A stretch of 64,000 bases of DNA from Phycisphaerae bacterium RAS2. Its GTDB lineage: Bacteria > Planctomycetota > Phycisphaerae > UBA1845 > UTPLA1. The DNA lies in contig CP036352.1 in NCBI GenBank assembly GCA_007753915.1, forward strand, positions 992,001-1,056,000, in the 5' to 3' direction. A program made the translations under genes and the position numbers. Below are positions 34,818-45,536 of the stretch, one piece after another; within the stretch, counting starts at the first letter, position 1, and the number at the start of each line of letters is the position of its first letter. The notes below the pieces were generated by a model. It worked only from the letters and a program-made list of their open reading frames with translations, had not been told where the DNA came from and made no database searches.

Positions 34818-35030
34818 GACCGGTCGTGCGGATTGCGGCTTGTTGCTCCTGGCTCAAGGCGCTGTCCGTCTTGTCCAATGACAACTGCCTACCAGCCCCT
34901 GCCCCCTGACCAACCGACCACTGCCCGCTGGCCACTAGCAACTGACCACCGGCCCCTGACCACTGCCTTCCGGCAAATGGCTAATGGCTTAAGGCTTATG
35001 GCTTATGGCTAAAAGCTTCTTCTAATTCGC
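34818..35030. repeat. Degenerate short-repeat intergenic stretch
   Basis: Between 34875 and 34975 variants of CTGACCACTGCC recur, followed at 34980-35012 by repeats of ATGGCTTA/AGGCTTA. No gene is seen. This low-complexity spacer precedes the promoter of the beta-helix gene. Confidence 0.6.
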
Positions 35031-35060
35031 TTGACACGCCGGTGGCATTTGTGTTATACT
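35031..35060 (+). promoter_or_regulatory. Sigma-70-type promoter of the beta-helix protein gene
   Basis: TTGACA at 35031-35036, 18 bases, then TATACT at 35055-35060; about 90 bases of leader before the ATG at 35157. Confidence 0.8.
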
Positions 35061-35156
35061 CACGTCATCTCGCGGGGCCGGAAGGGCCGCTCACCGGGCA
35101 AGCGGACGGCGAGAAGTGAGCCGTTGGCGCGTCGTTTGACGCAGGAGGCCAAACCA

Positions 35157-36914
<1,758 letters not shown>

Positions 36915-36934
36915 ACAATAGAAGGAACCGAACC

Positions 36935-37675
36935 ATGTACAGGTATGTGTGCACTTGCGCCATTTTAGTCGGCTGTAGCATAGCAACTTCAGTCGAGAGT
37001 AGCGCGGGTGTTGTTGCCTGGCAACTCGGCGAGCCTTTGACCGCTAACTCGTCTATCGAATCGCAGGGGAATCTCGGTTCTTCCCTCTTTCTTCGCTGCG
37101 ACGCGACGGCTGAACAATGTAAGTGGCGTATTACGACTCGAGTCCGAATCGACACCGGCACGCTGAACGCCTACGACGTCCATCTCCGCGACCCGGCCGG
37201 GGCGGGTACGTACTTGAGCATCTCCGACACGACTTTCACTAACACACCGTGGTCGGATGTCACGTTTGCGTATGAAAACAGCGGACCGTTTCTCTCCCGC
37301 ATTGACGCAAACGTTCCCATCGGCCAGCCGCAGGTTCCCGCCGGGCCGACGATCTATGACATGTACAGCTATGTGCTGACTTCGCAGGCCGGTGTCGCCC
37401 CCGGCACGCTTACGCAACTCCGCGCCGGGTCCAACGGTTTCATTGGCACGAACCCGGGCCCGCCGCCGCAAGGCTTCTTCCGACCGACCGCCTTTGGCGC
37501 CAATCCCGGATTCTTTATTTCCGGCGGCATGGAATGGCCCAATCCGGTCATTCACATCAATTACGTCCCCGAACCCGCCACCGCCGCGCTGCTCCTCACC
37601 CCGGCGATGCTGCTGATGCGCCGTCGGCGGCCGCGCGATCGCTCCCACCGGCGCGATCAACGTCGCTGCGATTGA
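36935..37675 (+). CDS. Exported PEP-CTERM protein
   Basis: 246 residues from the ATG at 36935 (GAAGGAACC upstream), 20 bases after the beta-helix gene and probably co-transcribed. Signal peptide at residues ~1-26. The body has one cysteine pair (LFLRCDATAEQCKW) resembling the C...CxW pair in the PEP-CTERM protein at 49543. The tail VPEPATAALLLTPAMLLMRRRR is a PEP-CTERM signal with a longer basic end. The first part of this gene is less GC-rich than its neighbours. Confidence 0.8.
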   Translation: MYRYVCTCAILVGCSIATSVESSAGVVAWQLGEPLTANSSIESQGNLGSSLFLRCDATAEQCKWRITTRVRIDTGTLNAYDVHLRDPAGAGTYLSISDTTFTNTPWSDVTFAYENSGPFLSRIDANVPIGQPQVPAGPTIYDMYSYVLTSQAGVAPGTLTQLRAGSNGFIGTNPGPPPQGFFRPTAFGANPGFFISGGMEWPNPVIHINYVPEPATAALLLTPAMLLMRRRRPRDRSHRRDQRRCD

Positions 37676-37678
37676 ACC

Positions 37679-37763
37679 GAGCCGCGACCGTCAGGGAGCG
37701 GTCAGGGCTCAAATTGCGGGCCATCACATTCACAGGCTGACCGCTCCCTGACGGTCGCGGCTC
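37679..37763. repeat. 27-bp perfect inverted repeat pair
   Basis: The arms at 37679-37705 and 37737-37763 are exact reverse complements around a 31-base loop. The right arm contains CGCTCCCTGACGGTCGCGGC; a variant with one change in its first 22 bases recurs at 37967-37988 and another with two changes lies inside gatB at 61706-61727. Confidence 0.95.
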
Positions 37764-37805
37764 TGACAGGCGCGCGCGGCGCTCCTCGCCATGGTGAGTT
37801 TGCAT

Positions 37806-37828
37806 GGTGCGTCGAGGACGCACCCTAC
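37806..37828 (+). repeat. 23-bp dispersed palindromic repeat, copy 1
   Basis: GGTGCGTC and GACGCACC pair around a GAG loop, followed by CTAC. The exact reverse complement of all 23 bases lies at 51684-51706. Confidence 0.95.
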
Positions 37829-37966
37829 GAATCTGCTGACCCGACCTACGCGATGGGAGTTCGATCATCGTGCCCCCACCCTCGCTGCGCGAGGATGGGG
37901 CACCCGCGCTCAATTCAAAGCACGGGTTGATGTTTGCAGCTCGACGTAAACCGGATGCCCCCTCGG

Positions 37967-38001
37967 CGCTCCCTGACGGTTGCGGCTCTGACAGACGCGC
38001 G
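37967..38001 (+). repeat. Diverged copy of the TCCCTGACGGT repeat
   Basis: 35 bases matching 37742-37776 with two differences. It shows that the family is dispersed in the intergenic region. Confidence 0.85.
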
Positions 38002-38053
38002 CCATTCGGATTGAGGAATCCCTTCTCGGATGGCGGTTGCCCGCGTCGCACGC

Positions 38054-39001
38054 TTACTCCGTCTGCACCCACGCCTCATCCCGGCCGGTGCCCGACCAGA
38101 GTGAATTGTTCCCGTCGAAGAGATACTCGCCGTGCGGCCCGAGCTGATAGCCCAACTGACTCGGCGTCATCGACTCCACGTGCGTATCGACAAACATGAC
38201 GCTGCTTTTCTTCAGATGGCGCGGGTCGGCGGCTGTGCGCTCCGATGGGTAGCCGGCCGACTCGCCGTTGACGGGCGCGATCTTCGGCGGGTCGAGGTTG
38301 AAGCCCTCATTGCCGAACCGCTCCGGCTCGTTCGCATTGTTGGCGTACGCCATCCGATGATCCACGCCTTCGGTGGCGGCCGTGCCCATGCTGTCCGCGA
38401 CGGCCACCGTGCGCGACGGGTCCTTGATCCGCGTGGCGGAGACGGGCCAGTTCTTGAACGACGTGATATCGCTCGTTGTCTTTAATCTGGAGTTGCCGAG
38501 GAACGAGTAGTTGTAGCCGTAGGAGCCGTTGCGCTCGTCGGTCCATTCGGGCGTGGCGGGGCAGACATAGACGCGGCTGCTGTAGTTCTGCCGGTCGCCC
38601 TTCTCGCCGAACATGTCGAGCATCGTCGCGCTGGGCATCGGGTCGGCGAATGCCTGAATGCCGACGTTCGTCCCCATCATCGCCAGAAAGGTCGGCCGAT
38701 ATTTGAACCCGCCCAGGACCAGCGTGCGCCAATTGTCATTGTCGATTTTCGGCAGCCGACCCGGGACAAGCTGGTCGGCGTGATCGGTGGTGTACATCAC
38801 GAGGCCCTGCCCGAGCGTGCGAAGATTCCCCAGGCACTGTGCAGCTGTGCCGGTCTGGCGCGCCGCGGACATGGCGGGGAGCAATAGCGAGACCATCAGC
38901 GCGATGATGGAGATGGCGACGAGCAGTTCGATCAGCGTGAAAGCTCGCAGGCGCGAGGAGGATTCCACCACCGGCTGCTTTCGAACTTGCAATGACGTCA
39001 T
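38054..39001 (-). CDS. Type II pseudopilin-like protein (prepilin N-methylation motif)
   Basis: 315 residues from the ATG at 39001 (GGAG upstream). FTLIELLVAISIIALMVSLLLPAMSAAR is represented by the FTLIELLVAI prepilin motif after a basic leader of ~20 residues, so a type IV prepilin peptidase would cut before Phe. The large C-terminal domain has VYVCPATPEWTDERNGSYGYNYSFLG and FVDTHVESM, the planctomycete DUF1559-like G-pseudopilin pattern. Many paralogues of this kind occur per planctomycete genome and their roles are unclear. Confidence 0.88.
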   Translation of the reverse strand: MTSLQVRKQPVVESSSRLRAFTLIELLVAISIIALMVSLLLPAMSAARQTGTAAQCLGNLRTLGQGLVMYTTDHADQLVPGRLPKIDNDNWRTLVLGGFKYRPTFLAMMGTNVGIQAFADPMPSATMLDMFGEKGDRQNYSSRVYVCPATPEWTDERNGSYGYNYSFLGNSRLKTTSDITSFKNWPVSATRIKDPSRTVAVADSMGTAATEGVDHRMAYANNANEPERFGNEGFNLDPPKIAPVNGESAGYPSERTAADPRHLKKSSVMFVDTHVESMTPSQLGYQLGPHGEYLFDGNNSLWSGTGRDEAWVQTE

Positions 39002-39223
39002 GAATCGGCTCCGAGCGGGAGTTGAAGCCTCCTGAAGAATCGTACCGCGCCGCATTGGCTTTCACCAAATCCGCGGGCTTCTTATCGCCCCCTATAATTC
39101 ATCATCACGATGTGTTCCGGGCGAGGGGCGAGGAGCGGTAACTCATTTCGCCGTCGGCGTATGCCGAAGAAAAGTGAGTCGTTCGCGGCCATCGCGGGCG
39201 ACCCCATGATGGAGCGAGATGCC

Positions 39224-39562
39224 ATGGACCCCGCACACGCGACTTTCACCGCTCGGTTCAATCACACGCCCAGCCGATTCCCCGCCATGCGCAAGGACCT
39301 TCGGATCGAGTCGCACGACATCATCCGCTGGAAGCGCCCCGGCATGATCGAGGATCACAAGGCCTGGGCCGTCGACAAGTCGGCGACCAGCATGGGATTT
39401 CTGACCGACGTGCAGTCCGCTCCACAGGTCGGCGACACCCTCAACATCCGTTTCCGAATCCATGGCGACTGGCAGTCGGCGGAGCAGACGGTTCGCATCG
39501 CGCGCACGCAGCTCACGCCCAGCCGCGATCTCGTGATGGTCGGCTGCACGATCGAGCCGTAA
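39224..39562 (+). CDS. PilZ-like domain protein
   Basis: 112 residues from the ATG at 39224, chosen because GGAGCGAG lies 8 bases upstream. In-frame ATGs at 39110, 39161 and 39206 would add up to 38 residues, and a TATAAT at 39093-39098 makes a leaderless start at 39110 possible. RKDLRIESHDIIRWKR..., then DKSATSMGFLTDVQSAPQVGDTLNIRFRI, and a TPSRDLVMVGCTIE end fit the PilZ barrel: an N-terminal R..R-like patch and the D.S..G motif. Binding of c-di-GMP is plausible but the RxxxR motif is not perfect. A phosphodiesterase gene follows after 58 bases. Confidence 0.6.
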   Translation: MDPAHATFTARFNHTPSRFPAMRKDLRIESHDIIRWKRPGMIEDHKAWAVDKSATSMGFLTDVQSAPQVGDTLNIRFRIHGDWQSAEQTVRIARTQLTPSRDLVMVGCTIEP

Positions 39563-39620
39563 ACGCCTTGCGCGGCCGATCGCACGCTCTTCGCGCGGTC
39601 CCCCTACAATCCGCGGCTCG

Positions 39621-41333
39621 ATGACGCCGCGAAATCTTCGATTCCATGCACCCTGCTTTCGGCACCTGGCCTGCGTCGCGGCGCTGATTGGGATCGCGAT
39701 GCCTTCAGTGGGCTGCAATCCGCAGCGCGAAATCCACCTCAACCTCGGGCCGACCGTCCAGCGACCGTCGGCGGCCGTCATCCTCTTCTTCGTCGACGGC
39801 CTCGATCGCGACACGATGGAGCTGCTTCGCACGACCGGGCAGTTGCCCAACATCGACCATCTGTTTGAGGACAGCGGCGTCGAAGTCGAGCACGCCGTCA
39901 CGTCGATTCCGGCGGTTACGTATGCTAACACGGTGTCACTCTTCACCGGGTGCCTTCCCGGTACGCACGGCATCGTCGGCAACACCTGGTTCGACCCGCG
40001 CGAGCTGCGTGCCGTCGATTACATCACGCTGCGCGACTACCTGACCGTGAACCAGGACTTTTCGCGCAAGACGATCTATGAAATGCTCGACGACCGGCTC
40101 ACCTTCAACGTCCATTGCCCCACGCGCCGCGGCGCCGCCGTTACGCTTGATAATCCCGTGCTCAAAGGCGCCGCCTTCGCCGTGCAGCGCTTCGCCAACG
40201 TCGACGAACTCGTCGGCGGCACGATTGAGGAAGTGGGCTGGGTCGCCTGGTACGAAAAGCGCTGGCCCGAACTGCTCGTGCATTACTTCCCCGGCGTCGA
40301 TGAGATCGGCCACACCTACGGCGCCAGCAGCCACGAATACCGCGAAGCATTGCGAAACATCGATCGACAGGTCGGTCGCGTCGTCCGCGCCGTGCAGCGC
40401 GAGAAAGTCGCCGACCGCGTGTATTACATTCTCACGAGCGACCACGGCCACGTACCGGCCGACCCCGACCATGTCATCGACATGACGGCGTTCTTGAGAG
40501 ATCGCTGCAAGCTTCGCGTCGCCACGACGGCCGACGTGCCTGCGGTCATCACCGCCGCGTCACGGGAGGCGCGCCTCGCTGCGCTGGAGCCGTTCGATGC
40601 TTTCCTGGTAGACGCATCGCACCGGCACGGGGTCATCCACCTGCGCGATGACGACGGCTGGGGGAGACGACCCTCGCTGGATCGAATCCAGCACGTGCTC
40701 TTTCCCGGTGGCGAGTTCTCCGGGCCGCCGGACTTGTGCCGGATTCGAGGCATCGCGCTGGTGTGCCATGCCGACGGCCCGGACCGTGTGCGCATTTACT
40801 CCCGCCGCGAGTCCGCCGTCATCGAGCGACGCCTTCCCGCATCGGACCCCAACCACCCCGAGCGCTCGACGCTCGCCGAGTACCGCATCGCCCCCGACGC
40901 CGCCGGCCGCTTGCCTGATCCCCTGCGCTACCGCCGCAACGGTCTGGCCGATTTTCTCGCCGCCGGGTGGCACGGCTCGCGCGAATGGCTCGCCGCGACG
41001 GCCGACACCGAGTTCCCTGATTTCGTCCCGCAGATCGTCGAGTATTTTGATTCGCCGCGCGCGGGCGATGTCGTCGTTTTCACTTCGGGCGATTTCGCCT
41101 TCACCGGCCACCACGCAGGCAATCACGGTTCGGCCGTCCGGCGCGACATGCGCATTCCGATGTTCTTCGCCGGACCGGGGCTGAAGGGCGATGCGGAGAT
41201 TCCCTGCGCCCGGATTGTCGATATCGTACCGACGATCCTGCAAATGCTCGGCCGCGACGGCCGGCTGGAAGACCTGCCGCCGATTGACGGCGTCGGCCTG
41301 TTGCCGCAGCTTCAAAGCGCTGTGGATCGCTGA
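39621..41333 (+). CDS. Alkaline phosphatase superfamily phosphodiesterase (NPP-like lipoprotein)
   Basis: 570 residues. Signal peptide with lipobox SVGC (Cys32). FFVDGLDRD carries the first metal Asp (D59). VTYANTVSLFTG holds the nucleophile Thr100 by analogy with nucleotide pyrophosphatase/phosphodiesterases. THGIVGN, VHYFPGVDEIGHTYG (metal D/H) and TSDHGHV (D-H pair) complete the bimetal site, and GNHGS lies near the C-terminus (HHAGNHGS). Cleaves phosphodiesters or phosphonates at the outer face of the membrane. The stop overlaps the start of the phosphatase gene downstream by 1 base. Confidence 0.88.
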   Translation: MTPRNLRFHAPCFRHLACVAALIGIAMPSVGCNPQREIHLNLGPTVQRPSAAVILFFVDGLDRDTMELLRTTGQLPNIDHLFEDSGVEVEHAVTSIPAVTYANTVSLFTGCLPGTHGIVGNTWFDPRELRAVDYITLRDYLTVNQDFSRKTIYEMLDDRLTFNVHCPTRRGAAVTLDNPVLKGAAFAVQRFANVDELVGGTIEEVGWVAWYEKRWPELLVHYFPGVDEIGHTYGASSHEYREALRNIDRQVGRVVRAVQREKVADRVYYILTSDHGHVPADPDHVIDMTAFLRDRCKLRVATTADVPAVITAASREARLAALEPFDAFLVDASHRHGVIHLRDDDGWGRRPSLDRIQHVLFPGGEFSGPPDLCRIRGIALVCHADGPDRVRIYSRRESAVIERRLPASDPNHPERSTLAEYRIAPDAAGRLPDPLRYRRNGLADFLAAGWHGSREWLAATADTEFPDFVPQIVEYFDSPRAGDVVVFTSGDFAFTGHHAGNHGSAVRRDMRIPMFFAGPGLKGDAEIPCARIVDIVPTILQMLGRDGRLEDLPPIDGVGLLPQLQSAVDR

Positions 41334-41938
41334 TGGAACTGGAAACCATCAAACGGGTGCTGCTTCGCGCGTTCGTTCGCGTTGGCTACTGGCCGTCGCT
41401 GCTGGCGGGGCGGCTCATGTACAAGCTGGGTGTTTGGCAACAGTGGGATGCCATCGACGAGCACGTGATCCTCGGCGCGATCCCCGTCTGGGGCGATCTG
41501 AAGCGTCTCCGCGCGCTCGGCGTCATCGCGGTCATCAACCTCTGCGAGGAGTTCCCCGGTGAGCCGGTGAAACTGGCCGCCCTCGGCATGACACAGCTTC
41601 ATTTACCGACGCTCGATTATCACTGCCCGTCGTTGGAGAATATCTACAAGGCGCTGGATTTCATCCGGTCGCGGTCCACCGCCGAATCTGCTCCATGCGA
41701 ATCGCCCGCTGCTGCGGCTGCGCCCCGGCTCCGCGGAAAGGTCTACATCCACTGCAAGGCCGGCCGCGGCCGCAGCGCCGCCGTCGCGTTGTGCTACCTG
41801 ATGGTCTCGCGCGGTCTGACTGCCGCCGACGCCGCGCGACGGCTCAAGCAGCTCCGCCCGGCCGTGCGGCGGGGAATTAACGAGCAGGGGCCTATTCGAG
41901 CGTTCGAGGCGGGCTGGCGGGAAAAGCGGGCGAAATAG
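41333..41938 (+). CDS. Dual-specificity protein phosphatase (PTPMT1-like)
   Basis: 201 residues, coupled to the preceding gene. The signature loop is HC141KAGRGR147S (CX5R), with Asp95 in LPTLDYHCPS as candidate general acid. GVIAVINLCEEFPG and QLHLPTLD are the strands of the DSP fold, as in phosphatidylglycerophosphate phosphatases of the PTPMT1 type. An alanine-rich insert (residues ~115-135) precedes the catalytic strand. Together with the adjacent phosphodiesterase it may act in phospholipid turnover; inference. Confidence 0.87.
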   Translation: MELETIKRVLLRAFVRVGYWPSLLAGRLMYKLGVWQQWDAIDEHVILGAIPVWGDLKRLRALGVIAVINLCEEFPGEPVKLAALGMTQLHLPTLDYHCPSLENIYKALDFIRSRSTAESAPCESPAAAAAPRLRGKVYIHCKAGRGRSAAVALCYLMVSRGLTAADAARRLKQLRPAVRRGINEQGPIRAFEAGWREKRAK

Positions 41939-42044
41939 CGACACGAAAAGTAGAAAATAGGCAATACGGTGAGTACGAATCCGATGAGTGACAGAATCTG
42001 TCATCACCAAGATGAAATTCAATTCGAGGAACAAGGAGAATGTC

Positions 42045-42072
42045 TTGACTTCTGGGAGAGCGGCACTGTAAG
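42045..42072 (+). promoter_or_regulatory. Possible promoter
   Basis: TTGACT at 42045-42050, 16 bases, then TGTAAG (4 of 6 consensus) at 42067-42072, 45 bases before the GTG start of the cysteine-rich protein. Confidence 0.45.
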
Positions 42073-42117
42073 CTGAACTCCGGGCGTGGGGGTGTCATTG
42101 GAATTGGAGGATTTCCC

Positions 42118-42942
42118 GTGAAGTCGTCGCTTTCCCATCAGGCCGTGGGCACCAAGTTCGCACTGTTTGTCGCCGTTACCGTGGTGTGGTGCTGCACCGG
42201 GGCGGAGGTGAGCATTGGTACTTGTGACAGCGAAGAGGAATACACCCAGGAGCCAACCCCGCTGCCTCCCGATGATGCGCTTTGCCAGGGTCCACAATCC
42301 GACACACTATGTACCGTCGTATGTAGGAACAAAGAGGCCTGTAATGGCTGTTGCAATGCGAAAGAACAAGCTGGGCACTGGGGTTCTGATGGTGGCGCGG
42401 GAGAGCAATCTTGTCTCAATGGCTGCAAGAACAAGTGGCCGATGCAGATTGTCATAGATGTCGATTTCGACCCGATTGGCGCGAAACTGGAGCCCAACGC
42501 TCCATGGGAGCGTGGCGCCTATGTCGAGCTTCCGTCCGGGGTTTATGAATCAGCCTCATGTGAATGCGCAAGTGCGCTAGTTGCCAAGGAGTCTGACGAA
42601 GCGATACTTTCAGACCAGATATTTTCGCAAATTCCTTCTTTCATGGATAGCGTTGACACAAGAGCTTTTGTTGAAGCCCTGACGCCGTGCGAGCGCGCGG
42701 CGCTCTACTCTGACGTTGTGCGATGGCAAACCGAGATACATGCGATCGATTCGGCGGAATTTGCAGCGCTGAAGCAACTCATTGAAGCTGAAGTTGTGTC
42801 TCGTCTGGCCCTAAGCAGCCGACAGGGCGGTGAGGCGTTCCGAGAAGAGTTCAACCGCATGCTGGGTGAGATATGGTATGATCAAGTAGTTCAGACCGGT
42901 TCGGGTTATGAGTTGGTCGAAATTGAACAGTTAGAAGAATAG
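42118..42942 (+). CDS. Cysteine-rich exported protein, unknown
   Basis: 274 residues from GTG, chosen for GGAGGA 6 bases upstream. Signal segment at residues ~13-28 (FALFVAVTVVWCC). Residues 60-105 are cysteine-rich (CQGPQSDTLCTVVCRNKEACNGCC...CLNGC). The C-terminal half is helical and acidic. It is noticeably more AT-rich than its neighbours. A TlpA-type thiol protein gene starts 3 bases after the stop, so the two are co-transcribed; disulfide chemistry linking them is inferred. Confidence 0.65.
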   Translation: MKSSLSHQAVGTKFALFVAVTVVWCCTGAEVSIGTCDSEEEYTQEPTPLPPDDALCQGPQSDTLCTVVCRNKEACNGCCNAKEQAGHWGSDGGAGEQSCLNGCKNKWPMQIVIDVDFDPIGAKLEPNAPWERGAYVELPSGVYESASCECASALVAKESDEAILSDQIFSQIPSFMDSVDTRAFVEALTPCERAALYSDVVRWQTEIHAIDSAEFAALKQLIEAEVVSRLALSSRQGGEAFREEFNRMLGEIWYDQVVQTGSGYELVEIEQLEE

Positions 42943-42945
42943 TCG

Positions 42946-44529
42946 GTGAATCTCGTGCCCAATACAGTGCGGAATCGACGAGTCGTTTCCGGCATGGCGG
43001 CTGCAGCCGTGATCGTACTTGCATGCTCGAATCGGCTTACCGGAGAGGATGGGCCGGTTGTTTCGGCGGATACGTCTCGTCGCATTCAATCGCTCGGCTC
43101 AGCCGTTCCCGATTTAACTGGAACCGGCTGGTTCAACGTCGACAAACCGCTGACGTGGGAAATCTTGCGCGGCCGGCCGGTGCTCGTCGAGTTCTGGGCG
43201 ACGTGGTGCGCGCCGTGCCGCGCGCACATTCCCAATCTCCGCGAAGCAAAGTCACTCTACGCGGACAAAGGGCTGGTCGTTATCGGCGTGACGCGCGAAG
43301 AGCCGATCCGCGTTCGCGCATTCCTCAAGAGACTGAATATCGACTACGCGGTTTGTTCCGGCCAGCCACTGGAGAGTAACTCAGAAGTCCAGGCCATTCC
43401 CCATTCGGTGCTGATTGATCCATCGGGCAACGTCGCATGGACTGGGCACCCAGAGCACGGTCTGGCCCAGGCTTTGGATGCGTTGATGAGGCCGTTGCCG
43501 AGTATGCCCATGTTCAACTATGTGCCGGGTAAATCCACGGCCGCGTTTCCCGCTCGCCCGTCGCGGGCCGCGCCGTTCGATGAAGGAGAACTGGCGGCTG
43601 AACTGGACCGAGTCCTGATGCGCGGCGCGGACCTGCGTCCAAGCGAGTGCAGTCGGCTGTTTGAATTCTACTGGCGCAATCTGCCCGCTGACGACTGGGA
43701 AGGCGACGCGGCGGCGCGGTTGTCCGCAAATCGCGCGCTAATCAATCTCAATTTGGCCATCGGTCGGCAAAGTCCCGCGATCCGCAAGTCAATCGGCGCG
43801 GAGGTCTTGAAACGCCTTGAGGGGAGTGAGACAGAATTCGAAAATCGGTCGTGGCTGTGTCATGCACCCAGATTCTATTTCGAGCGCGGCGACCAACCGG
43901 TCATCTCGATACTCAAGCAGCGACTCAAGAATGAGCAAAACCCCCTCGTCATCGCAGCGATCGAGGGGTCGCTTGAAAAGCTGGACCCCGCTTGGCCCGC
44001 CGTCCAGCCAAGCCGTGTGATGCTGGCGAATCAGGCGAACAGCGCCGATGAGAAGAGCCTCAAGACGAAACTCCTGGGCCGAGACTCCGAGTATGCTCGC
44101 TTTGACGCGTATTGCCGGGCCATGTATCGACGTATCACCGGCGACGAGGTTACGACCAGCATGATTCGCGACTTGAGCGCGGATTACCACCGCCACGATT
44201 CGAACAGCGACGGCGATTTGTTGATCCGCAGCCAGATTCTCCACGTCCTGACTGATGACGACGACTTGCAATCCCGAATCCAGGCTTCCGCGGAGCTTAA
44301 ACGAACCGTGCAGGATGCTGTTTGGGGCATCGTTCGCCAACCCGACGCAGACGCCTCGCTTCGTGCCGGTGCCTTGGCCGGCCTGCGGCGCATCGGCTTC
44401 GATCACCTCAACCGCAAGGAAATGATTGACTTTTTCGACAGCCGGTTGAGTCTTGAATCAGATCGACTCGTGCAATTGAATCTTCAATGGTGGAAGTTGA
44501 AGCTGACCAATCCGGGAAAGCTCAACTGA
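42946..44529 (+). CDS. Exported TlpA-like thioredoxin-fold protein with long C-terminal extension
   Basis: 527 residues from GTG. Signal peptide or anchor at ~10-27 with LAC. The thioredoxin domain (residues ~52-180) has FWATWC88-AP-C91-RAH, GLVVIGVTREEP and IPHSVLIDPSGNVAWTGHPE (the cis-Pro region). The remaining ~340 residues are helical and match nothing I recognise. Periplasmic thiol-disulfide reductase, perhaps acting on the cysteine-rich protein encoded just upstream. Confidence 0.82.
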   Translation: MNLVPNTVRNRRVVSGMAAAAVIVLACSNRLTGEDGPVVSADTSRRIQSLGSAVPDLTGTGWFNVDKPLTWEILRGRPVLVEFWATWCAPCRAHIPNLREAKSLYADKGLVVIGVTREEPIRVRAFLKRLNIDYAVCSGQPLESNSEVQAIPHSVLIDPSGNVAWTGHPEHGLAQALDALMRPLPSMPMFNYVPGKSTAAFPARPSRAAPFDEGELAAELDRVLMRGADLRPSECSRLFEFYWRNLPADDWEGDAAARLSANRALINLNLAIGRQSPAIRKSIGAEVLKRLEGSETEFENRSWLCHAPRFYFERGDQPVISILKQRLKNEQNPLVIAAIEGSLEKLDPAWPAVQPSRVMLANQANSADEKSLKTKLLGRDSEYARFDAYCRAMYRRITGDEVTTSMIRDLSADYHRHDSNSDGDLLIRSQILHVLTDDDDLQSRIQASAELKRTVQDAVWGIVRQPDADASLRAGALAGLRRIGFDHLNRKEMIDFFDSRLSLESDRLVQLNLQWWKLKLTNPGKLN

Positions 44530-44600
44530 CGTCCGCATGCCGTGAAAGCCCCAGTGGGCCTGGTTTCGGCATGCTGATTCAATCCCAGCGAGCGACGCAA

Positions 44601-45458
44601 TCAACGTCCGACTCGGACCGCAGGCGCGGACGTGGGCGGATCAGCCATCGTGCCGCTCACCAGCCCGAGATCCCCCAGAATCTCAAACACCCGATCGCGC
44701 ACATCCAGCCCCATGACGCCTTCCCCGCGCGCGTTCGCCGCGAACACAAACTGCCGCCCGCCGCTCGCCACATGTCCCACAAACCAGCCCAGCATCGGCT
44801 TGTCCGTCCCCTGCGTGCCCGTGCCGGTCTTACCGCTGAACGTCCAAGACGCCGCTGCCTGGTCGCCCTCCCCGCGCTTCAGCACGATCATCTCGCGCAC
44901 CGTCTTCATCGTCGCCGGCTTGAACGGAAGCTTGTCCTGATACAGCCGCTCCATGAACCGAACCTGCTCAATCGCAGAGATCGCCAGCGACGACACGAGC
45001 CAGAACTTATCGATCCCCCCGGAGATGTCCCGGTTGCCATATTCACAACCATCAAGATACTTCTGCATCCGCTCCGGCCCGATCTTTCGCGCCAGCACCT
45101 GGAAATACCACACGACCGAGTCGCGGATCGCCGTCGCCAGCGTGTGATCCTGCTCGCAGGCCTTGCGGCTTTGGGGCGTGCCGTCCCAGGTCAGCAGCGT
45201 GTCGGGCCCGCTGACGACGCCGCAGTCCAGCGCCGCCAGCGAACTGAAAATCTTGAACGTTGAGCAGGGCGTGCGGCGAACTTTGCAGCCCGCCTCGTTG
45301 AAAAACAGCATCTCGCCCGTACCGACTTCCTTGATGACGAAGCACCCTTCGTACTTCCCGAACCGCGCCGCGAAATCAACCTTGCGCAGATCGAGTGTCG
45401 CGTCCGGCGGCCCGGCAAAAACTGCGTGCGTCAGGATAAACGTCAGAAGCGGAACCAT
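44601..45458 (-). CDS. Class D (OXA-type) beta-lactamase
   Basis: 285 residues with an AAAGGAG ribosome-binding site. Signal peptide at residues ~1-15. All class D motifs are present: S66-T-F-K69 (the catalytic serine and carboxylatable lysine), S114-V-V, Y140-G-N142 and K210-T-G212, plus W153 and the WFVGH strand. They differ from MecR/BlaR sensor domains in having a free N-terminal signal and no membrane zinc-protease part. Hydrolyses penicillins in the periplasm. No mobile element lies near it and codon use is like the neighbours, so it is probably resident, not acquired. Confidence 0.92.
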   Translation of the reverse strand: MVPLLTFILTHAVFAGPPDATLDLRKVDFAARFGKYEGCFVIKEVGTGEMLFFNEAGCKVRRTPCSTFKIFSSLAALDCGVVSGPDTLLTWDGTPQSRKACEQDHTLATAIRDSVVWYFQVLARKIGPERMQKYLDGCEYGNRDISGGIDKFWLVSSLAISAIEQVRFMERLYQDKLPFKPATMKTVREMIVLKRGEGDQAAASWTFSGKTGTGTQGTDKPMLGWFVGHVASGGRQFVFAANARGEGVMGLDVRDRVFEILGDLGLVSGTMADPPTSAPAVRVGR

Positions 45459-45536
45459 GCTTGAAGACTCCTTTCTTCAATGAGGGCTGCGGCGACAGGG
45501 CATACGCCGCGCAGCGTCACGCGGTTCGCGCGATGT

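Larger units (their letters stand above)
37676..38053. repeat. Intergenic cluster of palindromic repeats
   Basis: 378 bases without a gene, made largely of inverted repeats: a 27-bp perfect inverted pair (37679-37705 and 37737-37763), a 19-bp hairpin (37806-37824), a bulged hairpin with GTGCCCC arms (37871-37904) and a diverged further copy of the first family (37967-38001). Confidence 0.85.
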
